A stretch of DNA of 64,000 nt from Croceivirga sp. (lineage in GTDB: Bacteria; Bacteroidota; Bacteroidia; Flavobacteriales; Flavobacteriaceae), in assembly GCA_028281025.1 (NCBI GenBank), contig JANQKR010000049.1, forward strand, positions 92,628-156,627, read 5' to 3'. Position 1 is the stretch's first letter; every line of letters starts with the position of its first letter. The notes under the pieces were generated by a model. That model worked only from the letters and a program-made list of their open reading frames with translations. It was not told the origin of the DNA and did not search any database. This document shows, piece after piece, positions 57,597 to 64,000 of this stretch. The translations under genes and the position numbers were made by a program.

Positions 57597-59198
57597 ATGG
57601 CCACTAGAAGAATAATCGTTTTGAAATCAATTCTAACCTTTTCAACGATTTGGATTTTGGGAACCATCCTAATGACGGCTCAAGAAAGCACCAAAAAGGT
57701 GACATTCAAGTCCTTGCTGTGCGAAATGCTGGACCGTGAGGCCTTGACCAAACACCCTGAGGGTCTGTGGACACTGCATCAGGTGAGTAGTTATGATAAA
57801 AGGGCAGATGACGGGGATATGTTCGCCAATGAGGATTGGAGCAACTTTTATGCCCATGAGATTTATAAGGGCAAAGATGTACAGGTGATGATGGATGTAA
57901 AAGGGCCTGGGGCCATCACCCGAATCTGGATGACGGGTGACCCCAACGCCAAACATGCCTTACGTTTCTTTATTGATGGAAAAAAGATCCCCTTTTGGGA
58001 GGCCGACCACCTAGGCGCATTGATTGGTGAGAATAAAGAAATAGGATACCCCTTATCCTTTAGATCTGTGGACCAAGACGACCTGCCCATCAACAAAGGG
58101 GCCAAACCGGGGCACAACCTCTATGCGCCCATCCCTTTTGAAAAAAACATCAAAATCACCTACGAGGGACCAAAAGAAAAGAAAGGGGCTTTTGAAGGCG
58201 TTTTTTGGAACATCAACTACCGATTGTACCATGGCAACGTAAAAGTGGAAAGCTTTAACAACGAAACCCCTAAAAAGTATGACCAAACCTTAAAGGAGGT
58301 GAATGAAAAGCTCAATTCATTCCAAAACAGTACAATCAGCGATATGCCCATACAAGGGGAGCCCATCCAAAGCGATTGGATGGGCGTGGTCATTGCTCCA
58401 AAGACCAGTAGCGAACTTAAAATCAAAGGGGGTAAGGCGATCAACAGCATCATTTTGGACCTGGATGCAGAGGATTTGGATAAGGCACTGAAAGAAACCT
58501 TACTCAGGATAAGTTTTGACGGGCACGAAACAGTAGTATGTCCATTAGGGCTGTTCTTTGGTTCTGGCAACCAAAAGATAACGGCCAAAGATTATTACAG
58601 AAAAACAGACGATACTGGTTATATGAGCGCATACTGGATAATGCCCTTTAGGCAAGAAGTGGTAATCAGTTTTGTAAACCGCTCACAAAAACCTGTAAAA
58701 ATAAATTATAGCATTTTAAGCAAACCCTACCAATGGGCCAAGAATTCCATGTACTTCCATGCCTCGTACCAAGAACGGCCTGATTTTCCGGTAGAAGCAA
58801 CCAAAGGGGTGGACTTGGAATTTCTCAAAGTGGACCAGGGCCAAGGGGTGTATGTTGGGGACACCTATCAGATTTTTAAACCCTTTGGGATATGGTGGGG
58901 AGAAGGGGATGAGAAAATTTATATTGATGGCAGCACTTTTCCCGATCATTTTGGCACGGGAACCGAAGATTATTACGGCTATGCTTGGGGGCATCCGGAG
59001 CTGTACAACCATGTCTTCATCAGCCAACCCATTGGAGGTGCCAATACACTGAAAGGGCCTGGGACCACGGTAAATTCAAGGGTCCGGTTGTTGGACGGCA
59101 TCCCATTTAGTAAATCCTTGGACTTTCAAATGGAAAAATGGGGGTGGACCACACGTACGGTTGATATTAAATGGGCTACATTTTGGTATCAGAAGTGA
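57597..59198 (+). CDS. GH172 (DUF2961) protein, copy 4, linked to the sugar kinase
   Basis: It starts 5 bases after the ribulokinase stop, so expression is tied to sugar catabolism. A Sec signal (about 29 residues, ILMTAQ) precedes TLHQVSSYDKRADDGD, KGPGAITRIWMTGD, MSAYWIMPFRQEVVI, WWGEGDEKIYIDG and GTGTEDYYGYAWG. The pair E436 and E457 is 21 residues apart, and GEGDEKIY is the text nearest to the characterised enzymes, so this copy and copy 3 are the best candidates for exo-D-arabinofuranosidase. It is 533 aa, with no long C-terminal extension. The operon position, right behind permease, isomerase and kinase, suggests it makes the monosaccharide that they use. Confidence 0.92.
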   Translation: MATRRIIVLKSILTFSTIWILGTILMTAQESTKKVTFKSLLCEMLDREALTKHPEGLWTLHQVSSYDKRADDGDMFANEDWSNFYAHEIYKGKDVQVMMDVKGPGAITRIWMTGDPNAKHALRFFIDGKKIPFWEADHLGALIGENKEIGYPLSFRSVDQDDLPINKGAKPGHNLYAPIPFEKNIKITYEGPKEKKGAFEGVFWNINYRLYHGNVKVESFNNETPKKYDQTLKEVNEKLNSFQNSTISDMPIQGEPIQSDWMGVVIAPKTSSELKIKGGKAINSIILDLDAEDLDKALKETLLRISFDGHETVVCPLGLFFGSGNQKITAKDYYRKTDDTGYMSAYWIMPFRQEVVISFVNRSQKPVKINYSILSKPYQWAKNSMYFHASYQERPDFPVEATKGVDLEFLKVDQGQGVYVGDTYQIFKPFGIWWGEGDEKIYIDGSTFPDHFGTGTEDYYGYAWGHPELYNHVFISQPIGGANTLKGPGTTVNSRVRLLDGIPFSKSLDFQMEKWGWTTRTVDIKWATFWYQK

Positions 59199-59248
59199 AT
59201 TAGGTTAAATAGGAACGAAACAAAATACCCTAGAAATAATAACGAAAC

Positions 59249-62062
59249 ATGAAAAAAACGGACGAAAACCTGACGCCTAACAAACGCTATGACATCCCCA
59301 AAAAAAAAGAAGTCAAAAAAGAACTGGACCGTAGGGCGTTCGTTAAGCTGAGTTCGATGGGCCTGGGAGCTGTGGGCACTCTAAGTTCCATGCCGTTGAT
59401 GGCAGGCCCCTTTACCAAAGAAGACTTTGAAAATTCAGTCCCATTGGACAAAAAACTGGATAAGGATTGGGTAAAGACCCTTTTTGAAAGGGGAACCCCC
59501 GATGTATTTACCTCGCAAAAGGACGAACTAAAATACATTGGCATGCCCGTGGGCGGTATAGGCTGTGGGCAGTTGTACCTGGGCGGGGACGGGCAGCTAT
59601 GGTATTGGGGTATTTTTGATGCCCGCACCCATTCCGAGTACGGCTCAACGCTCTACCGGCCCATAGTAGTGGGGGAACACTATCGGGTTCCCATTAGCCA
59701 AGACTATAGTGTATCCTTGGACAGTTGGTTGGTAAACCAAGGGTTTGCCCTACAAGTGACCCAAAACGGTAAAACCACAATCAAAAAATTGAATAGCGCA
59801 GGTTATGATGACGTTAGCTTTAGGGGTGAATACCCGCTTAGCAAGGTGGCCTTTAGGGCGGCCGATAATATTGCTGTTGATTTGGAAGCCTTTTCGCCCT
59901 TTTGTCCCCTCAATGTCAACGACTCCTCCCTGCCCACCACCATTTTACAATACACGGTAACCAACAATGGGACGGTGGCCACCAGCGTTCGTTTGGGAGG
60001 CTGGCTGGAAAATGCCGTATGCCCTCTGGTAGCCGACCCCGGGCAAGGCTTTCGTGAAACCGAAGTAGTGAAAACCACCAATGGACTCACCATCAGCCAC
60101 AAGGCCAGCCCCCGCAATACCGGTGAAATAGCCCGGCAAGACCTAGAAAAATGGTCGGGCTTTGGTACCTTGACCCTAACCCTGCTCAATGCGGACGGAC
60201 AAGAAAACATAGGAGGCATCGTAAAAGACGGTATGGGCATTTTTGATCTGGACAATGCCCAGAAACAGGCAAAAGAAATTATCCTTTCCTCCAGGCCCAT
60301 AGGGGCCCTTTCAAGTCAGTCCATCTCTTTGGCTCCCAGAGCCTCCCATACTTTCACCTTTGTATTGAGCTGGCATTTTCCACGTTATCGGCAAGAAGGA
60401 GGCGAAATGGGGGCCATCGACGGCTGGGGCCAGCACAAACGTGAGTATGCTCGCAGGTTTGATGATGCACAAGCAGTTAACAATTATGTTATTGAAAATT
60501 GGGATAGACTGGTAAGCCAAACCAAAGACTGGAACACGACCTGGTACAATTCCACCTTGCCCTATTGGTTCCTCGATAGGTCGTTCCTCTCTGTCAACTG
60601 CCTCGCCTCACAGACCCTACATTGGTTGGATAATGGCCGCTGGTGGGGGTGGGAGGGTATTAATTGCTGCCCAGGCACTTGTCAGCATGTATGGGGCTAT
60701 GCTCAAGGCGCGGCAAGGATTTTCCCCGAAATAGAGCGGTACTTTAGGGAAGAAGTGGATTTTGGCCTGTCCTGGCAAGAAGATGGCAGTACCTGGTATA
60801 GAGGCGAAAGTGGAAAAACCATCGCCCATGATGGCCATGCGGCCACCATCATGCGGGCCTACCGCGAACACCAAATGAGTGCAGACGATGCCTTTTTGAA
60901 GAAACGATGGAATCGTATCAAAAAATCCATCGAATTCCTCATCGAAGAAGACGGAAATGATAACGGCATATTGGAAGGCCGCCAATACAATACCTTGGAT
61001 GCCGCGTGGTATGGGCCTATGGGCTGGATTAGCTCCATGTACCTTGGTGCGCTACAATGTGGCAAGGCCATGTCCAACGAAATGGGCGATACGGCCTTTG
61101 CCAAGAAATGCCACAATATCCTGGAAGCGGGCAGCCAAAACATCGTGGCGCAACTCTTCAACGGGGAATACTTCATCCACAAGCCCGACCCAGCACACCC
61201 GGATGCCACCAATACCAATAATGGCTCATCCATAGACCAGGTTCGGGGACAAAATTTCATCCGGCAGATGGGGTTGCCGCGCGTCATCCCAGAAAAAGAA
61301 ACCAAATCCGCCTTGCAGTCCATCTACAAATACAACTTTGTGCCCGATGCGGCCGCCTACCACGAAAAAATGCAGAAAGACATCCCTGGAGGCCGGTGGT
61401 ATGCCCTAGCAGGAGAAGCGGGCCTGGTCATCTGCAGTTTCCCGAAAGGAGGCGCGGACAAGGCCGGGGGAGGTAGAAGAGGCCATCTGTATGTGGGCTA
61501 CTTCAACGAATGCATGAACGGCTTTGAATACGAAGCGATCAGCGGTATGATTTGGGAAGGTATGCTCCAGGAAGGCATGGCCTGCTTCAAGGCCGTTCAC
61601 GACCGCTATCATGCCAGTAAGCGCAATCCCTTTAACGAAATAGAGTGTTCCGATCACTACAGTCGATCCATGGCCTCCTACGGCATTTTCACTGCACTCT
61701 GCGGATACGAATACCACGGCCCCAAAGGAGCATTGGGCTTTGCCCCAAAATTAACGCCCGAAGATTTCAAAGCACCTTTTACGGTAGCCGAAGGCTGGGG
61801 AACTTATACGCAGAAAAGAGAGGGGAGACTTCAGAAAACCAATCTGACACTCAATTATGGAACACTTTCCCTAAAGGAATTTTCGGTGGAGCTTCCTGAA
61901 GGAGCCGTGCCAAAATCATCAAAACTGATGGCGAATGGAAAAAGAGTCTCCGCCACAGTCAGCCACAAAGCTGGAAAGTACACTTGGAAACTGAGTAGGC
62001 TGAAGTTGAACAAAGGGGATCAATTGGAAACCGAAATTCGATTCCAATCAAGAGAACAATGA
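59249..62062 (+). CDS. GH116-like (bile-acid beta-glucosidase / DUF608 type) Tat-exported glycosidase
   Basis: A long hydrophilic leader runs into a twin-arginine signal (DRRAFVKLSSMGLGAVG, about residues 27-50). The N-terminal sandwich (IGMPVGGIGCGQLYLGGDGQLWYWG) is the family's opening block; the (alpha/alpha)6 barrel begins near 450 (WWGWEGINCCPGTCQHVWGYAQG, with E469) and has GILEGRQYNTLDAAWYGPMGW, where D584 sits at the acid/base position of GH116. NPFNEIECSDHYSRSMASYGIF and a C-terminal sandwich follow; 937 aa. GH116 includes beta-glucosidases and an exo-beta-D-arabinofuranosidase, which fits the neighbouring GH172, isomerase and ribulokinase genes. Its stop overlaps the next start by 4 bases. 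A decayed relative lies at 7541-7859. Confidence 0.85.
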   Translation: MKKTDENLTPNKRYDIPKKKEVKKELDRRAFVKLSSMGLGAVGTLSSMPLMAGPFTKEDFENSVPLDKKLDKDWVKTLFERGTPDVFTSQKDELKYIGMPVGGIGCGQLYLGGDGQLWYWGIFDARTHSEYGSTLYRPIVVGEHYRVPISQDYSVSLDSWLVNQGFALQVTQNGKTTIKKLNSAGYDDVSFRGEYPLSKVAFRAADNIAVDLEAFSPFCPLNVNDSSLPTTILQYTVTNNGTVATSVRLGGWLENAVCPLVADPGQGFRETEVVKTTNGLTISHKASPRNTGEIARQDLEKWSGFGTLTLTLLNADGQENIGGIVKDGMGIFDLDNAQKQAKEIILSSRPIGALSSQSISLAPRASHTFTFVLSWHFPRYRQEGGEMGAIDGWGQHKREYARRFDDAQAVNNYVIENWDRLVSQTKDWNTTWYNSTLPYWFLDRSFLSVNCLASQTLHWLDNGRWWGWEGINCCPGTCQHVWGYAQGAARIFPEIERYFREEVDFGLSWQEDGSTWYRGESGKTIAHDGHAATIMRAYREHQMSADDAFLKKRWNRIKKSIEFLIEEDGNDNGILEGRQYNTLDAAWYGPMGWISSMYLGALQCGKAMSNEMGDTAFAKKCHNILEAGSQNIVAQLFNGEYFIHKPDPAHPDATNTNNGSSIDQVRGQNFIRQMGLPRVIPEKETKSALQSIYKYNFVPDAAAYHEKMQKDIPGGRWYALAGEAGLVICSFPKGGADKAGGGRRGHLYVGYFNECMNGFEYEAISGMIWEGMLQEGMACFKAVHDRYHASKRNPFNEIECSDHYSRSMASYGIFTALCGYEYHGPKGALGFAPKLTPEDFKAPFTVAEGWGTYTQKREGRLQKTNLTLNYGTLSLKEFSVELPEGAVPKSSKLMANGKRVSATVSHKAGKYTWKLSRLKLNKGDQLETEIRFQSREQ

Positions 62063-63156
62063 AAACCAAGCTTATATTCGTAGGTGGTTTTTTGGGCGCG
62101 GGAAAAACCACCCTTTTGGGGGCGATATCCAAAATATTGCAATCACGAGGTCAAAAAGTGGGGCTCATCACCAACGACCAGGCCGAAGGCTTGGTGGACA
62201 CCTGCATCCTGTCCGCCAATGGCACGGACGTACAAGAAATAGCCGGAAGCTGCTTTTGCTGTGATTTTGACGGCCTTATGGAAGCTGCCCTCTACCTTAG
62301 GGACATCGCAGGCTGCGATACCATTGTGGCCGAACCTGTAGGTAGCTGCACCGACCTGTCCGCCACCTTGATGCAACCCCTCAAATTCTACTACCAACAG
62401 CACTTTCGGTTGCTACCCCTGTCCGTAGTTGTGGATCCCTTCCGTTTTAGGGAAACCCTTGAAGATAAAAGGAATACTACTCAAGGTTCCGGATATATCT
62501 ACTTGAAACAATTGGAAGAAGCCGATTGCTTGGTCATCAACAAAATAGATCTGCTCACAACCTCAGAAACAAGCGCATTGGAACAGTTACTTCATGACAA
62601 GTTTCCCGACCATACCACCCACCAAATTTCGGCCCTCAACGGAGAAGGTGTACAAGAATGGCTGGCCGCGATGGAAGAAGACCAACAAGGGGGAACACGG
62701 ATAGCGGCGGTCGATTATGATACTTATGCCAAAGGGGAAGCCCTCATGGGCTGGTACAATGCCACCTTTGCCGTTTCCCATTTAGAGAATTGCCTCATAC
62801 CTTGGGCGGAGTTCAACCTTAAGTTCCTGGCACTGTTGCAAGCGGTGTTCCAATATGAAAAAACAGCCATAGGCCATGTAAAGACCTTCCTTAAAAGCGG
62901 GCCGTCCCAGCTAAAGGCCAACCTTGCCGGAACGCACCGCAAAATAGCCTTGGAGGGGAGCCCCTTTAGCAGTCCTTCGGCAAGGTTGGCACTGAACATT
63001 CGGGCCGAGACCACCCCCAATACCCTAAAGGACATCGTAGCAGAAATCATGGAAGCTTATGCAGAACAGAATTTTGCATTTGAAATCCTTGCCATGAGGC
63101 ACTTAAGCCCTGGTAGGCCAATGCCTACCCATCATTTTGGGGAAATAGTAACATAA
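62059..63156 (+). CDS. CobW/COG0523-type G3E GTPase (putative metallochaperone)
   Basis: The start codon overlaps the GH116 stop (ATGA), so the two are translationally coupled. The G3E GTPase domain is complete: Walker A GGFLGAGKTT (residues 9-18), VGLITNDQAEG, the metal-binding CxCC motif at C65-F66-C67-C68 (GSCFCC), TIVAEPVGSCTD and NKID (161-164) for guanine. The C-terminal part (about 220-365) lacks the His-rich stretch seen in zinc-responsive members. COG0523 proteins deliver metals (Zn, Co, Fe) to target enzymes. It is cytoplasmic, and coupling to a Tat-exported enzyme, which folds in the cytoplasm before export, suggests it could load a metal into the GH116-like protein or a neighbour. 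That link is inference. Confidence 0.88.
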   Translation: MKTKLIFVGGFLGAGKTTLLGAISKILQSRGQKVGLITNDQAEGLVDTCILSANGTDVQEIAGSCFCCDFDGLMEAALYLRDIAGCDTIVAEPVGSCTDLSATLMQPLKFYYQQHFRLLPLSVVVDPFRFRETLEDKRNTTQGSGYIYLKQLEEADCLVINKIDLLTTSETSALEQLLHDKFPDHTTHQISALNGEGVQEWLAAMEEDQQGGTRIAAVDYDTYAKGEALMGWYNATFAVSHLENCLIPWAEFNLKFLALLQAVFQYEKTAIGHVKTFLKSGPSQLKANLAGTHRKIALEGSPFSSPSARLALNIRAETTPNTLKDIVAEIMEAYAEQNFAFEILAMRHLSPGRPMPTHHFGEIVT

Positions 63157-63196
63157 TTCCGGTGGTGAATAAAACCATCGATAACACAGCGTACCC

Positions 63197-64000
63197 ATGC
63201 AAACAAAGGACAAGATAACTTTAGGATTCATGCTATCTTTTCTTTCCGTTGGAATATTCACTTCCTGCAACCTGAAAGAAACGAACAAAACCAAACTTCC
63301 TGAAAAGCTAAAAACCTATGTCAAAGAAATACAAGCAGACTCTCTAAACAACGGGAAGGTCGATATTGTATTTGAGGAGATTGACGAGAAAACCTTTCAG
63401 GTCAATGTCTCCTTGTCCCTGGACACTGAGATTGAGATACAAGGATGGGCCATCGATATTCCCTTGGTATTCACTGGAAATTTTCACTGGGCGCCCCACC
63501 TTACCCCTAGTGATGAACACGTCATTTCGGACCATGCCTTTCGTGCCCCGGCACTCATATCCGCATCCGGCAATAAGATACTGACCCTGGTTCCCGACCT
63601 TGACGCAAGGGCCAAAAACGACTATAGCTGGTATTTGGATTTGGACGCAGAGAAGAACAAGATGACCATGGGCATCAGCAATTATGTGGTTGACGGACAC
63701 GTGCTTTACAAGAAAGCCAAAAAAACCCTCTTAAAGGCAGGCAACACCAATGTATCGTTCTATCTGATGATCGATGAGGATCAGGAAGCCATTAAAAATC
63801 CCTGGCGCAGACCATTGGCTTTTATGTGGGAAAAATACGGAAAGCCATTGGCAGACACCGGAGAACCCATAAAAGGTGCTATGGAACCCTATGTAGAACA
63901 TACCTACAACTGGGCCTTTGATACTTGGAAAGATGCCGTTTGGCAAGAATTTGAACTGAATGGCAGAAAAGTGGGGGCCCCCGTGTTCATCGTAAACATC
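63197..64000 (+). CDS. Unidentified lipoprotein, N-terminal part (runs off the window)
   Basis: An ATG at 63197, 40 bases after the GTPase, opens a frame with no stop to the last base (268 codons). Lipobox VGIFTSC gives a lipidated Cys near residue 24. Short strands dominate: VDIVFEEIDEKTFQVNVSLSL, IDIPLVFTGNFHWAPHL, YSWYLDLDAEKNKMTMGIS. A helical block follows with WRRPLAFMWEKYGKPLADTG, PYVEHTYNWAFDTWKDAVW and then LNGRKVGAPVFIVNI. I do not recognise the family; the pattern looks like an N-terminal sandwich leading into an alpha/alpha barrel, as in several exo-glycosidases. Position in the operon suggests another glycan enzyme or binding protein. Confidence 0.7.
   Translation, partial: MQTKDKITLGFMLSFLSVGIFTSCNLKETNKTKLPEKLKTYVKEIQADSLNNGKVDIVFEEIDEKTFQVNVSLSLDTEIEIQGWAIDIPLVFTGNFHWAPHLTPSDEHVISDHAFRAPALISASGNKILTLVPDLDARAKNDYSWYLDLDAEKNKMTMGISNYVVDGHVLYKKAKKTLLKAGNTNVSFYLMIDEDQEAIKNPWRRPLAFMWEKYGKPLADTGEPIKGAMEPYVEHTYNWAFDTWKDAVWQEFELNGRKVGAPVFIVNI

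Overview
The window is almost entirely one large polysaccharide utilization locus (PUL) from a member of the Bacteroidota, most likely a marine flavobacterium. The signs are a SusC/SusD pair with an N-terminal STN signalling domain on SusC, a FecI-type sigma factor next to a FecR anti-sigma factor, Bacteroidota-type lipoprotein and Tat signals on most enzymes, a type IX secretion (T9SS) C-terminal domain, two S1 sulfatases, and A/T-rich spacers without Shine-Dalgarno sequences. No rRNA, tRNA, transposase or CRISPR array was seen, so genus is not assignable. Every gene is on the + strand except the sigma factor.

Layout. 1-7261: 3' end of a LacZ-type GH2 beta-galactosidase, a small discoidin-like protein, a Tat-exported GH109/Gfo-Idh-MocA protein, a GH29 alpha-L-fucosidase and an Asp-box (BNR) beta-propeller protein with a PKD tail. 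7262-7970: gene-poor, holding the decayed 3' end of a GH116-like gene. 7971-9983: divergent FecI/FecR. 10102-22389: SusC, SusD, an ASPIC/UnbV FG-GAP lipoprotein, and a fusion of an ASPIC propeller, a vanadium-haloperoxidase-type PAP2 domain and a T9SS tail. 22532-40129: two long GH172 (DUF2961) proteins, a Tat-exported aldo/keto reductase, two paralogous NPCBM proteins of uncertain glycosidase family, a DUF1080 protein, two sulfatases and a GH31. 40130-52742: GH29-B fucosidase bracketed by repeat-rich spacers, two GH2 enzymes, a short GH172, another GH29 and a decayed TIM-barrel gene. 52845-64000: tightly packed FucP-type permease, FucI-family isomerase, AraB-type ribulokinase, fourth GH172, GH116-like enzyme, CobW-type GTPase and the start of an unidentified lipoprotein.

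Working model (inference). The enzymes would trim a sulfated, fucose- and galactose-containing glycan with exo-acting glycosidases and sulfatases. The catabolic core is unusual. The FucI-family isomerase (L-fucose/D-arabinose isomerases) is paired with an AraB-type ribulokinase instead of fuculokinase, with no fuculose-phosphate aldolase in view, and sits beside GH172 and GH116. Both families are known to include D-arabinofuranosidases. This fits release of D-arabinose, isomerization to D-ribulose and phosphorylation to D-ribulose 5-phosphate, so the target may be a glycan carrying D-arabinofuranose alongside L-fucose and galactose. Control is probably by trans-envelope signalling SusC(STN)-FecR-FecI.
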